From positions 1,488,001 through 1,552,000 of the forward strand of contig OZ345378.1 of assembly GCA_977006965.1 (NCBI GenBank): a DNA stretch of 64,000 nucleotides, written 5' to 3'. Positions 41,029 through 51,856 of this stretch are shown one piece after another. Both the position numbers and the translations under genes were made by a program. A model generated the notes under the pieces. That model did not search any database. It worked only from the letters and a program-made list of their open reading frames with translations, and was not told where the DNA came from. How positions within the stretch are numbered: the stretch's first letter is position 1; each line of letters begins with the position of its first letter. This DNA is from Phymatolithon calcareum (Eukaryota > Rhodophyta > Florideophyceae > Hapalidiales).

Positions 41029-42792
41029 CTATCTCAGCCAATCTGCATCATCCTCAGACACGTTCTTCACCATGTACGGTCCTTCTAGGCGGTACCCCAG
41101 TTTGCGGTAATAGTGCCTTGTGCCGACACCCGAGATGACAACAACTTTACTTGATCCATGTTCAGTTACCGCGATTCGTTCAGCCTCTTCCATGAGAAGA
41201 GTTCCAAAACCCCTATGCTGAAATTTCGCGGGGTCTCTTTCGTGCACAGGGACGACGGATCCATAAACATGCAGCTCGCGTACGATACTGCACGCTTCAT
41301 CTTTCATTTCTGATCGTACCAATCCCGCCCCAGGTCCAGCTTTCCGTAGACGAAGTAACGCCACCAGAATATCCTGTGCCGCATCTTCATAAGATAGAAA
41401 TGTTTCCCATCCATCGTTCGCCACATAGTCTCGTCGGATAAGCTCTACCTCTTCAGGGTTAAGTTTGAAATGGATTGTTTGAATGCCCACTTCGCGTGTT
41501 CGTACATCTCGACAAGGAAGACCCAGGTCCGCCATTCGGGCCAAAGCAAGCTCACGCAGGTTTCCAACCTCCACCCCTGATGACACGAGCGGCATCGGAA
41601 TATCTCGCTGGATTCGGTACACGCGCACCCATGGCGGTATAATTCCCAGAATTCTCGCGATTAGATCGATAAGCTCTGGGGGAGAATAATTTTTGTACAT
41701 TCCGGTCTTCCACAGTTCGTATAATCCAGTACCCCGAATAACCAGCGTAGGGTATATCTTCAGTCCATCTGGTCGAAATGACGGGTTCTCGAACAATTCT
41801 CTAAATGATTCCATGTCTCGCTCCTTCCCCATATTTGGCAAATCTGGCATCATATGCGCAACGATCTTGAACCCGGCATCTTTGGCGAGACGAAAGCAAT
41901 CACAGACAGCCTGAACAGAATGACCTCGGTTCGTGTCTCGGGCTACATCCTCATAAACGCTTTGTACACCAATTTCCAAACGCGTACAGCCATACTCCAA
42001 CATTGCCGATAAATGCGGAGGGGAAGAGTGGTCCGGACGGCTTTCAATAGTCAACGCAACACACTTTGCCTGCGAATGTTCCGAATACTGGACAGCTTCA
42101 TGCACAGACTGAGAGGAATGCCCGCTTAATGCATCGTGCAGATTGCGAATGAAATAGTCCCTATATGCATTGTCAAGTGACATGAAAGTACCGCCCATAA
42201 GAATGAACTCGACCTTGTCAACGCTGTGTCCAAGGTTATGCAACTGGTCAACACGCGAACGAACTTGAATGTAAGGATCGTAACGAGCGCGGATAGCTCG
42301 CATTGACGTCGGTTCATATCCCGTATAGGATTGTGTAGAGTATTCAAAATCGGAATCTGGGCCTCCTGGACAGTATACGCAAATGTTACCCGTAGTTGCA
42401 ATGTGCGGACAGCGATGCGGCTTCGACATGACGGCAACAACAGCAATTCCGCTCGCCGTACGCACAGGTTTTGCTTTCAGAATCGGCGCCAGAGCATCTC
42501 GATGGGACGCAGGTACTGCGGCAAGAATGTCGACCTGCTTGGGAAATTCACCGAGACCATGCTGCCGAGACGCATTGGTCTTCAGTTTGCGAAGGTCTAC
42601 ATGAGTTCCAGTATCTTGCGCATGTATCAACTGAGCTACGATATCAGCGATAGCTCTTTTCCTCGCCACATCCTTGTTCACATTCTGTGGCTTCTTGTTC
42701 TTCGCGGATACTCTCGTGGTTCGAGGAGCGACAACCGGTTGACCGCAATGGCATGAAGTATCTTGCTTGCATTCGCAGTGCTCAAAGGCCAT
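41029..42792 (-). CDS. ELP3: Elongator complex catalytic subunit ELP3
   Basis: 587 residues from the ATG at 42792 (an upstream TTG is not a likely start). ELP3 makes the 5-carboxymethyl group on wobble uridines of tRNA. The radical SAM part has the iron-sulfur cysteines C128, C138 and C141 in [18 protein letters not shown] and the MGGTFMS and TIESRPDH blocks. The C-terminal GNAT acetyl-CoA domain has [13 protein letters not shown] and the ending [21 protein letters not shown]. The domain order and length are normal. The N-terminus starts with a small Cys cluster ([11 protein letters not shown]), which could bind metal and is not common in the family. The 5' side faces twin palindromes at 43019-43104. 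Confidence 0.96.
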   Translation of the reverse strand: MAFEHCECKQDTSCHCGQPVVAPRTTRVSAKNKKPQNVNKDVARKRAIADIVAQLIHAQDTGTHVDLRKLKTNASRQHGLGEFPKQVDILAAVPASHRDALAPILKAKPVRTASGIAVVAVMSKPHRCPHIATTGNICVYCPGGPDSDFEYSTQSYTGYEPTSMRAIRARYDPYIQVRSRVDQLHNLGHSVDKVEFILMGGTFMSLDNAYRDYFIRNLHDALSGHSSQSVHEAVQYSEHSQAKCVALTIESRPDHSSPPHLSAMLEYGCTRLEIGVQSVYEDVARDTNRGHSVQAVCDCFRLAKDAGFKIVAHMMPDLPNMGKERDMESFRELFENPSFRPDGLKIYPTLVIRGTGLYELWKTGMYKNYSPPELIDLIARILGIIPPWVRVYRIQRDIPMPLVSSGVEVGNLRELALARMADLGLPCRDVRTREVGIQTIHFKLNPEEVELIRRDYVANDGWETFLSYEDAAQDILVALLRLRKAGPGAGLVRSEMKDEACSIVRELHVYGSVVPVHERDPAKFQHRGFGTLLMEEAERIAVTEHGSSKVVVISGVGTRHYYRKLGYRLEGPYMVKNVSEDDADWLR

Positions 42793-42837
42793 AGTACCCC
42801 AGCGCAACTGCTGGAACAGACTTCCTTGCCACCGACG

Positions 42838-43092
42838 ATGAAGCCCTGCGACGACGAAGAATGGAACGTTCGACGTAAAATAGCTTCAACGCTGAAAATG
42901 CAACTGGAAGCGAGTGTAGCTCTGTCTCCAAGTCTCGAATCGGTGTCTGGCATGCCACGCAATTCGCCGCCGTTGAGGTTTCGGTCGTTGATGGCGCTCG
43001 TCGGGGCAAGGTGCACTGTGGATCCAAGGTTGCGTTGGATCATCCAACGCAACCTCGGATCCATGATCTATTCCTATGTCATGATGACATAG
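42838..43092 (+). CDS. Small hypothetical ORF divergent from ELP3
   Basis: 84 codons from the ATG at 42838, 46 bp from the ELP3 start and on the other strand. The first 35 residues ([20 protein letters not shown]...) look helical and plausible as coding. The last 25 residues are read from the palindromes and would be an accident of them. It could be a first exon or noise. Confidence 0.2.
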   Translation: MKPCDDEEWNVRRKIASTLKMQLEASVALSPSLESVSGMPRNSPPLRFRSLMALVGARCTVDPRLRWIIQRNLGSMIYSYVMMT

Positions 43093-43104
43093 GAATAGAT
43101 CATG
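43019..43104. repeat. Two abutting perfect palindromes
   Basis: 43019-43063 has 22-bp arms with one mismatch (core AGGTTGCGTTGGAT / ATCCAACGCAACCT around one base). 43062-43104 has perfect 21-bp arms (CATGATCTATTCCTATGTCA on the left) around one base. They overlap by two bases. Both would extrude as hairpins with almost no loop. Confidence 0.95.
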
Positions 43105-43256
43105 AAGAATTCAACCGAAAAATAATGATTGCAGTAGCATCATACCTGGCTTTATCCGCATCCCATTTTTGAGCGTCGCGTAAAGACTGTTGACCTCAAC
43201 GCACTCCATTTTCGTCCGCAGACCTCTCCACCTCGGCATTTGGAAAGTCAGAAGCC

Positions 43257-43796
43257 ATGGTCAACCCTGCATTTTTAATGCCGTCAGCGCTGGCGAGAAA
43301 TGGTTGCATTTCGCGAGAAAAGCATGCTTCCCACTTCTCAACAAATTTTACCCCACGTGCCCTGTCTCGCCCGTTTCTCGCGAAGCGTCGCAACGACACC
43401 TGTTTTCAGAACAGACATAATGAAAGGACACAATCCATTCCACTCATGAATACGTTGCCTTCCACTGAAAGTGCCGCAGCGGTGTCGTTAATTCTGGCCG
43501 ACACAAGCCTTCCTCTACAGGCCGGACTTTTGCTGGTGGGGCCTCTTTTGAACATTTTCAATTTCGTCATGGTCGTTCGCATTATTCTCACGTGGTATCC
43601 GCAAACAAATCTCACGAAGGCGCCCTGGATTTTTCTAGCAGTACCAACGGAACCTCTATTGCGAGCAACGCGGAAAGTTATACAACCTATTGGCGGTGTG
43701 GATATTTCTCCGATTGTTTGGTTCGCAATTGGGTCCTTCGCTCATGAAATTCTTGTCGGGCAGCAGGGGCTTTTGATTTTATTGTCGCAGAAGTAG
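43257..43796 (+). CDS. YGGT-family (YlmG/CCB3-like) plastid membrane protein
   Basis: 179 residues from the ATG at 43257. The C-terminal part (about 85-179) is a YGGT domain: GPLLNIFNFVMVVRIILTWYPQTN, then AVPTEPLLRATRKVIQPIGGVDISPIVWFAIGSF, with two to three membrane spans. In plants and cyanobacteria the family takes part in thylakoid biogenesis, nucleoid distribution or cytochrome b6 haem attachment (CCB3). The first 65-70 residues are rich in Arg, Ser and Asn with few acids, a likely plastid transit peptide; the Met at about residue 64 is near the likely mature start. The stop is followed within 70 bp by a copy of the dispersed repeat. Confidence 0.88.
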   Translation: MVNPAFLMPSALARNGCISREKHASHFSTNFTPRALSRPFLAKRRNDTCFQNRHNERTQSIPLMNTLPSTESAAAVSLILADTSLPLQAGLLLVGPLLNIFNFVMVVRIILTWYPQTNLTKAPWIFLAVPTEPLLRATRKVIQPIGGVDISPIVWFAIGSFAHEILVGQQGLLILLSQK

Positions 43797-45223
43797 AACG
43801 ATCTACTTCTATGTTTCGGAGAGAACTTTTTGTATTATCTCTGGCGCTATAATAAGAGATTTGCGTTTCTTGAAAGTTAAACGACGACTAAAGGTTTAGC
43901 ATTCAAGACGGTTGCCGGAAAGAAATTTGTGCTTGTGGCGCAACTCTTTGGTGCTCAAATTTCTACCTCTGTTCTTACAACAATAGATTTGCCAAAACAC
44001 GTTGCACTCCAAGGCCGCAGCTCTCCTTATTTGGGGAGACATGTCGCGTAATACGCATTGCCAGGGGTGAGTCCGTGCAGCGTGTTGAGCAGCCCTTGGT
44101 GTGAGCGCTTATTGCCTTTCAACGTCGTAGCGCACCGATGCGCTTCCCATGCTTGATATTCTCGACAGGCACATGTGCATGTTGGAGATCTTCATGGCTT
44201 TGAATGATATTCAGAAAAGCTGTGTGATCGCTGTCTCATCAATAGTGCAAAGCAAGATTTTTTCTCTTGAATTGAAAGCGGTTTGAAACGCGATATTGTC
44301 CTTAGCACCCTGCGACGACGCACGCCCGAGCACGACCTGCCACGAATGCGTGGCATCCTCCAGCGAATTGCAACTGGAAAAGGAGTGAACCGCGTGCCTC
44401 ATCCGGTCTTGGAGCGCAGCGCAATCTAGTGCACAGCAACTGATTTTCATTACCGAGCACACGACGACGAGGGTGTCTGTGCTTGAAGATAGCATGGCGG
44501 ACACATTGACGAGACATTTCTAGATGTAGCGCTTGTTGAGCGCGTGCGCTGTTGGGATGAGCGGGGTGCTGCTGCTTAGAAGACTGAAGTTGCGATTAAG
44601 GATGAGGCAAGAGGCAGCCATCATGTGCCAAGACGCATACCAAGACTCCTGGCATGACAATGTTCGTAGACAGTGAGGTTTCAAAAAATAATATCTTCAA
44701 CTCGAAGGTGCTGAACAAACGGGTCAGGGAACAAGAGTACAATTTCCCACTTGAGGAAAAGAGGTAGCGTTCTGCGGGAAAGGCAGTTAATGCATAAATA
44801 GTGTGTATTGGTCGGGTGTTACTGCTACACTATTCCACGATCAAGTCGTTTTCTCCTAACGTGTTGCCTTCCACCGATAAAGATATCAGCTGCTCTGCGA
44901 TAAAATGAAGCACGTGCAGTAATTCTCGACGACTTCTTTAGCATGAGCGTGAGTTCTCGGCATGTCTTGGCCGTCCACGTGGACTAAAGTTTCGTGATAC
45001 CAAAACTATTGTGTCGCGTGGACCCGCCTAATGCTTGAAGGGCAGGCAGAGAAGATGCGTGCTTTCAGTTACCTAGCAGAAGTACTGCCCTGTGATAATC
45101 TAATTAGGTGGATTAGTATCTGGTATGGGTGAAAAAAAACCATTAGAGAACACTGGCCTCTCAAGAATCATCACTCTTCTTCTTTATTGCGGGTTTTTGA
45201 AGTTGTTTGGAATAACTCCACTT
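43797..45223. other. Intergenic region with a dispersed repeat
   Basis: 43865-44218 is copy 2 of the dispersed repeat. The rest, to the left edge of the hAT element, shows only motif-less short ORFs. Confidence 0.45.
43865..44218. repeat. Dispersed repeat family, copy 2
   Basis: Aligns by eye with 47985-48345 over its whole length at roughly 70-80% identity (shared GAAGTTAAACGAC-like start, GCCGCAGCTCTCC, GCATGTTGGAGATCTTCATG). The minus strand of both copies can be read, with frameshifts, as the same peptide (QSHEDLQHAH, ENI, EAHR, NALHG/NTLHG, YYAKCLP/YYATCLP), so it may be a dead coding sequence. Confidence 0.75.
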
Positions 45224-46172
45224 CAAAGCATTGGAAAAAATAACTGCTATTGTAATTATTTAAATTATGGTTCTAATAATTTATTCCTGAGTCGCGCATA
45301 TTTATTGTATTTATTGAGATCGTCGTGGTTCCGACAATTATTGTATTTATTTGGAAGCATTATTCACTAGAGAACGCCCGACTGAGTCTACGTATTCTTG
45401 AAGAGTAATGTGACATGTTGGTCATCGATAGCGCATGACGTGTCATTTGCGGACTCCTCATTTTTTCGATTCGATTATTGAAGAGTTCCCCCAGGATTGT
45501 GAAAATCATGGCGGTCAACACAGTACAACGAGAACTGTGGACCAGGCGAGCACCGTTTGGTAGCAGCCAAGATGCCGCGAGTTGTCGGTAAGCGTGTTCG
45601 CGATGAGTTTTTCACGCAGTCGAATCCCAACTCCGCTGTGTGGACTTGCAAGTGTGGAACGCGACGGAAAGATTCTGGACGGAGTTACACGAATTTTGTG
45701 AGTCACGTGCTACCGAGAAATTGAAGAAGGTTGTCTGTGCTGTGAGTTTGACTGTTGATGACAGTTCACTATCGCTAGCCGAGCGCGCATTGAAGCGTCG
45801 CAAAAGCGTTATTTCCTCTGATTCTGAGTACATGGACTTGCGATTCATTGTACCAACGTTGAACATGTGCGAGAGGATTTTCTCTATCGCTGGTTACGCG
45901 CTGGATGACAGAAGAAGAAGCGTTATTCCTACAAACTTCGAGAAGCAGATGTTCCTTCATGCTAACTCGGGTGCGTGGGGAATCGAAGACGTCAATGCTA
46001 TCGTGACAGAGAGTAGCTAAAGGGATCCAATAATTCAGGGAATAACCAGTTATTTATTCCTCACTGAAGTTGAATACAATAATTTATTGCTTCTGCGTTC
46101 AACAGCTTGATATTTATTCTCGACACTGCGCCGAGAAAAGAATAAAAATAAATAAATAATTCCAATGCTTTG
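45224..46172 (+). mobile_element. hAT DNA transposon, internally deleted, 949 bp
   Basis: Perfect 13-bp terminal inverted repeats CAAAGCATTGGAA (45224-45236, complement at 46160-46172). The 8-bp target duplication CTCCACTT lies directly on both sides (45216-45223 and 46173-46180), which is diagnostic for hAT insertion. AT-rich ends. The interior keeps a BED-finger-like N-terminus and the hAT C-terminal domain, but not the DDE core. Confidence 0.95.
45572..46020 (+). pseudogene. hAT transposase remnant: N-terminus joined to C-terminus
   Basis: 45572-45724 reads 50 residues with a BED-finger-like WTCKCGTRRK...FVSHV. A second frame (45640-46020) carries the hAT C-terminal dimerisation motif: DLRFIVPTLNMCERIFSIAGYALDDRRRSVIPTNFEKQMFLH. 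The two overlap in different frames and the catalytic middle of the protein is absent, so no active transposase can come from here. The element could still be moved by an intact relative. Confidence 0.85.
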
Positions 46173-47041
46173 CTCCACTTCCTTACGGCTACAGTAGACT
46201 TTTAACAGATACGAGTGGTATTTGATGTCAGAACAGCTCAAAGCTGCACAAAGTGCAGACCTTCGGGGACCTTAACATCAATATCTCTACGCCGCCAATC
46301 TTCAGCCGCCGTCCTTCAAAGGGATGATCCGGGTTGTGACTGGGCGTCGTTCCTGGGTTTCTTTTGTATCGGCAGTATATTCCGCGGTTCCAGCGGTCGC
46401 TGCCACTTCTTGCACTCCTTCGTCCGCTTCCAAGGCAGCTATCGCATTCTGCGTAAACTGTAGGTATCAGCATCTAACTCGCGATGTGCAAACAACACAT
46501 TACAAGTTGTATAGGATAACTCGCGATACTCGATGTACACATTCAATCACTTAGACTACCCCACTTGGATACTCATAGCCGCTAATGGGCAGCTCCACTG
46601 GTACACATAGCTAGCCAGTCTTCACTTATCCTAAAGCCAGAGAGAGCTATTAAATTGACAGTAGGTGCATGAACAGAAACTTGTCTAAGGCTCTCTTGGT
46701 CTTTTTAATTTGTTCCTTTAACAAATTCAGCTCCACGGTTCGCCACGCCTCCAACGCGTCATTACCGAACCAGTCCTCAGTTGAGTTATTCAGCTGATGA
46801 GAATTCGACCTCAAATCGACAACAATGAAATACCTGATCTGAGCATCAGTTTCGGCCAATAGCAGTGGGTTTTTCTGGGATCTATCGAGCTTGACAAGCC
46901 TCATTTTTTTAAAATATAGTTTCTTGAAAAACGAGATTTTCAAAGATAAGGGCAACCCTGTCCCCCCAATTGGCTACATTATCACAACTTTGGGGCATTT
47001 CCAAACAGTCTCGAGATGTTTCATCGATTTCGTGCCCTTAA
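46173..47041. other. Intergenic region
   Basis: A minus-strand ORF (46650-46955, 101 codons) looks helical and Lys/Leu-rich but has no motif; I leave it unassigned. It is the promoter side of the RNase H gene and holds a TACAGTA near 46192. Confidence 0.4.
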
Positions 47042-47950
47042 ATGCGAGTCGAACCGACACTATCCGTCTGTCGATTCGACCAAGCCAGCTCCTGCGGCAC
47101 AACTATCACCACTTCTCCTCTGCACCGCCGCCGAGAAGAACCGCCAAGAGCCAACGTCGCTATGGCTCCTCGAGGAACCATCGTGACTATCTCCATTGAT
47201 GGTTCCGCTATCTTGAACGGACACCCGGATGCGAGTGGCGGGTATGGACTGGTAATTCAATTGAACGGGGCCCTCGCAGAACTGAAGGGTAGTCTCTGTC
47301 CCAAATGTGAGCCTCAGACGAACAATCGTGCAGAGCTTCGCGCGGCCCATACCGCAGTTAATTTCCTGCATGAACTCGCCAAGTTCGGTCATCATAAGGT
47401 TTGCTCCCTTGATGCCAACTTTCTCTCTGATGAACGCTCCATCGATGCCTCAGACATTGTTGGAATAATCCGGACGGACAGTCTGTATGTGAGGAATGGC
47501 GCCACTGGTGTGAACCGACAGAAAACCCATAAGGAAGTGTGGCATTCTGTCAACAACTGCATGCGCTGCAGCACGAACAATGGTATGGACATCCGTTTCG
47601 AATACGTGCCCGCGCACAGTGGGGACTGGGGTAACGAGCGTGCTGATGAGATTGCCCGTGACATGGCTTTCCGTAATATCGGCGAATGTGATCGTGATGG
47701 CAGGTTGGAGGAGGCTGTGTGTAGGACTTGCCAGAAGGAGTTTGATGACGTGCCGAAACTTGCATGCCATTTTAAGAACGCGCATATGGGGCGTAATGTT
47801 CATCAGGAGAGTCTGCTCGTTGCTCTTGTTGAAGGGAAGAAGACTGGTAGGTTTGAGTGCACAATGTGCGAAAGAGTTCTAGGGAACCACTACGCCCTGC
47901 AGCAGCATTTGGAGGATAAGCATGGGCGTGACCCAAGCGTTCAGTTCTAG
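47042..47950 (+). CDS. RNase H1-like protein with two C2H2 zinc fingers
   Basis: Two in-frame ATGs: 47042 (302 residues) and 47162 (262 residues). RNase H1 cuts RNA in RNA-DNA hybrids. In the short numbering the four metal-binding acids are Asp13 (SIDGS), Glu58 (NNRAEL), Asp106 (RTDSLYV) and Asp162 (GNERADEIA), with VPAHSGDWGN just before the last, so the enzyme should be active. C-terminal to it are two fingers with spacing C-x2-C-x12-H-x4-H (CRTCQKEF... and CTMCERVL...). The usual N-terminal hybrid-binding domain of eukaryotic RNase H1 is absent, and the fingers may replace it. The 40-residue extension of the long form is Arg/Ser/Thr-rich with few acids, like an organelle presequence. It is not clearly part of a transposon. 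Confidence 0.88.
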   Translation: MRVEPTLSVCRFDQASSCGTTITTSPLHRRREEPPRANVAMAPRGTIVTISIDGSAILNGHPDASGGYGLVIQLNGALAELKGSLCPKCEPQTNNRAELRAAHTAVNFLHELAKFGHHKVCSLDANFLSDERSIDASDIVGIIRTDSLYVRNGATGVNRQKTHKEVWHSVNNCMRCSTNNGMDIRFEYVPAHSGDWGNERADEIARDMAFRNIGECDRDGRLEEAVCRTCQKEFDDVPKLACHFKNAHMGRNVHQESLLVALVEGKKTGRFECTMCERVLGNHYALQQHLEDKHGRDPSVQF

Positions 47951-47979
47951 TTTTGTTGCCATGCAGAGACTTGAGATTT

Positions 47980-48560
47980 GTGTTTTTTGGAAGTTAAACG
48001 ACAAACAAAGTTAGCAATCTAGACAGTTGTCGGGAAGAAATTTGTGGTCGTGGCGCAAGTCTTTGGTTCACAAATTTTTACGTCGGTTCTTGCAAAAAAG
48101 GCTTTGCCAAAATAAGTCGCACTCCAGGCCGCAGCTCTCCTCCATTTACTTGAAATCGCTGCCATATCTGGGGGAGACACTTTGCGTAATACGTGTTGCT
48201 GAGGGTGAATCCGTGTAGTGCGTTGAATACCCTTCGCAGGCGTGCCCAATGACCTTGAACGTTGTAGCAAATCGATGCGCTTCACATGATTGATATTCTC
48301 GATAAGTGCATGGGCATGTTGGAGATCTTCATGGCTTTGATATTTAGAAAAGTTAGCAGAGCAACAAAGCTACAGGGCAGTGGCAGCTGCAACGCATCTC
48401 GCTTGCAGTCTCATGATTGTTTTTGAGAGCAATGAATAAAATTCTACATTGAAAACAACTTTTTACTTCTTGATAACGAAATAAAAGTTCAAAGATCTAC
48501 AGTTTTCCGCAAATCAGTTGCGCAAGTTGTGCGTGTTTATGGTACAGTGTTTTCGTCGCC
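47980..48560. repeat. Dispersed repeat family, copy 3 (longest)
   Basis: Its left part matches copy 2 (43865-44218) and its right part (48355-48560) matches copy 1 (9815-10035), which links the three as one family. Like copy 2 it begins within about 70 bp of a stop codon of a real gene. Confidence 0.75.
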
Positions 48561-49879
48561 TCTGTGTCTTACATCTTTCACGTTCTGCATGACCTTCTAC
48601 GTTCTATTCCCTCGACTTAATTTCTCCTCTCGACTTTCTTTTTCCTGTTGCCGTTGACTGTAAACAACACGTCGAAGGGCTTGATTTCCCATTGGTATCA
48701 TTTATATGTTCAGGAGCACAACACTACGTCGGTGTTAGCTTGATATCTCATCCTCCGCATATGACCTGATATCAAGCATCATTACTGTTAACCAACTCAG
48801 TAACATACATCCCTCACTCAGAAGGTGTCTACCTATTCTGTTTCATATCTATTACCCAGTCGTCGCTTGAACACCCCAATCGGACTGTTCTCCTGCGTTA
48901 TACTCTCTGATAACCAGGCGAACGATGATACTTGGCCTGGTGATCAATGAGTATGAGTAGGCCGCCTTTCTTTCATCTCAGTAAACTCGACTCAAGGAAG
49001 CCGCCACTTTTCCGTCATCATTGCCTCGCAGCCTGCTCTACATCCCTGACTGTACCAAACTCAGGTTGATATGCAGCAACTGTTCGCATATATGAACTCT
49101 TTCGGTTCCAAAACGCATCCGAAAGTTTCCAGAAGGCAAAAAGCTGACGAGATCATGACCTCCATTATCTACCTGGTATCTGTGTGCGAGACTGTCTTGG
49201 CCAGGCAAGTGCTCCTACGATGCCTCAAGGCAACAACAGAAGCAATCTTGTGCTATGCGCGACAGGGACCCTTAGTATCGCTAACGATAGGACAGAGTGG
49301 GAGGAACGTAGGCCCTCGAAAAGCTTTTGAGCCCCATTACAGGAAAACCCAAAATGATCGAATGATTGAATGAGCGAGCGACTCCACAGCTGGTTTGTTT
49401 CCAAGTCTTTATTCAGACGCGGAATTGACTCAAGCAACTTCTTTCCGTCGCTTCCTTGAATCGATCATTGGCTGTTGAGCATGTCTTCCTTATGGAGCAA
49501 TAAACCAAACTGCATCGATACATTCGTCATTCAGCTATGCAGGCTCCTACATGACAATTCTGAAGCGAAGCTGTGCTAAATGATATCTTGAATCAGTGTC
49601 GGGAGCTGTACCTCCAAGAATCGCGCATAGACTCGTCTCGCAGAAGTAGTTTGTGTCATGCAGTCAGCGGATCGTCCGCAGTGTCCAATGAAATGAACTT
49701 TTCCTCCGGGTGCCATCTCCGTGCTCTGAGGATGATCAAAGGCAAAGAAGCTGTTTCTGCTCCCAATGCAATTGCCAAGATCAACGGACAGCGATAAAGG
49801 GCGCGCACCGCTGCCAGTGTTCCTGCACATTCTTTCTTTCTTTAATGCAGACTGCGTTAATTAACGCCAGAACTTACCC
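48561..49879. other. Gene-poor region with a LINE 3' end
   Basis: 49180-49375 is a second LINE tail. The rest shows no gene or RNA that I recognise. Confidence 0.45.
49180..49375 (+). mobile_element. LINE 3' end, copy 2, broken
   Basis: Shares with 29440-29635 a degenerate ARQVLLRC segment (RKVLLQC in copy 1), the words TCGCTAACGATAGGA and GGCCCTCGAA/GACCCTCGAA, and a tail of ATGA-like units (near 49352-49372). Confidence 0.65.
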
Positions 49880-50670
49880 TAGAGCAAGTTCTCATTGTTC
49901 AAATATTGGAGTATCTCTACGGGTCTCTCCATGCACAGATCTTCTATCGTTTTGTCTCGCACTCTTCCGATGAGTTTTCGTCGAGAGGCAGTCCTCCCAG
50001 AACAGTGTAGGATGAGGTGCTCCACTGTCTCCTTGACGCCATACGGGCACATCTTGCATACTGGGTCGTAGAGAAGTGGTTCATCCTCTGTGTCCATGGT
50101 GAAAGCTTACCACAATTGGGCTGCAGTTCACTATGAGCTGGTGCAGTACCACCTCTGCGCGTCTCTGCGAGATGTGCAGATCTTTCGGAAGCGTAGGTTT
50201 TCTTCTACAGGGCGGTTTGATGATGGATCGTGCCGCTTCCAAAGTGAGAGGTATCGCTTGGTGCAGCGCCAGACTCGATTACGAAATTCCCCGCCGCGCA
50301 AGTTCATCAGCAGCCTCATTCTTCGCGACGCCGCAGTGACTCGGTATCCAAACATACTCTATCCGAACCTCGCGTGAAAATAACCGTTCCATAAGGTTCC
50401 ATAAATTCCGGATCATGTCACCAAACATCCGCGGTTGCCCCTTGAGCGCGTCCATGCAGCTACGGCTGTCAGTGAACCATCTGATAGTGCTGCCGCGGAA
50501 GATTTGTAGGGTTCACGTTGCTTGGAAGGCATGTGCGGCGGCAAATGCCTCCGCGTCAAATGAAGAGCCGACAGCCCCAGCGGCCAGCGATTCTTTCATA
50601 ACAGTTTCTTCGCCGCGCAAAATCAGAATCCCAGCTCCGCCGACCTGGAATGGGATGGTACGATACATGT
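49880..50670 (-). mobile_element. LINE fragment with RNase H domain and C-terminal zinc knuckle, broken
   Basis: Minus-strand translation from about 50670 gives a retroelement RNase H: GGAGILILRG, SFDAEAFAAAHA, WFTDSRSCMDAL, then VWIPSHCGVAKNEAADELARRG. It has an in-frame stop after FQAT and another after RRGIS. In another frame, 50097-49879 gives CKMC...ETVEHLILHC, the cysteine-histidine knuckle at the end of many LINE ORF2 proteins. No reverse transcriptase is left. It is a dead, 5'-truncated copy and distinct from the nuclear RNase H gene at 47 kb. Confidence 0.82.
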
Positions 50671-51856
50671 TGAGTGGTCCTGCACATTCGTGTTGATAAC
50701 TACAGTAACTTCGTCTCAGGTCCCTGGAGCGGATCGAACAGCGAAACGGGCAATAGCCAGTGCTCCATGAGCTGCATTGGCCTCGACGTGAATGGAGCGA
50801 CCATTATCGCGGTTTGTGGAGCGAAGCAACTGCACGGGCTTCCCCGTCTGCTTCATCTCCACCAGAAACGACGTTTCAGATTAGTTGCACCTGTAACGGA
50901 CTAACGTTCCCATGCTGTTCACTTTGTCTTAGCCCGATAACTAACCGTTCACTCTATGTTCACTTTCTGTTCAATAAGTGAACCTATACTGACAGTGACC
51001 AATACTAGTCTAATTATTTCACCGACAGTGCACCACTACTAGCACACTCTCTGTAGTTAGACTACTTAAGCAAAGAATCTCTCTCCAGCAGAGGAACTTC
51101 ACCAACAACTAAGAAGTAACTTCAGCATGAAGACGATCAACTAAAGACAGCAACCCTTTCGAACAATATACCATCCACTGGTTACAGCACCTCTATTTTC
51201 TTCTTTTAGTAATAATATAAGCACTTGATGTACCTTGTCGTGAAATGTCTCTCAGCACGACAATCCTTTCGATATTCCCGTCTCCTTGCCAAGATTGATT
51301 ACTGCCTTCCAACAATCACTGTAACTTTCCCGGGTAAAATGAGAGCCATTGTACCCCTACGATTACCAGGTCCGTTCCTCAACGGAGATCTCTAAGTCAT
51401 GCAAGGCGAGCCCCGGCTTTCGATGCGAAACCTCTGTGCAGACCTCTTTTTCAACCACAAAGATTACTGAAAGTGACTTTTCCAACAAACGTGAAAAGAA
51501 ACTTTACTGCATAGAAATAAAACCTCGATATGGCCGACCACAGAGATTACAAGAGTTTGCACCTGAAATGCTCACAAGCAGCTGTAATGCAAATACTATA
51601 TTTTGATAAGATTTGAGACGTAGTTTGCAACGTGTCGGTAACCGCCATAAGACACAATCAACATGCGTTTTATGGCCCGGTCCCATTGCTTGCTCAAGAG
51701 CGGCTCCTGTATGCGATGAGCGCACAACCCCCATCAGCGTCCTTGAATCCTCGATCCTACAGCTTGCGCACCGACCCCATCCTGAGAGGACGAAACCCAG
51801 CGCGTTCGCCACAGGCGTCTTGATATCACGCCCAAGTCGTGTTCTGAAGTGCCAAG
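50671..51856. other. Intergenic region upstream of SRP54
   Basis: No gene recognised. GTTCACTTT...AAGTGAAC forms a small hairpin near 50958-50984. The ORF at 51613-51942 overlaps the SRP54 start and is a shadow. Confidence 0.4.

Noticed and set aside
46650-46955. 101-codon minus-strand ORF, helical and Lys/Leu-rich
   Set aside because: No motif and no neighbour support; could be a transposon remnant but not demonstrable.
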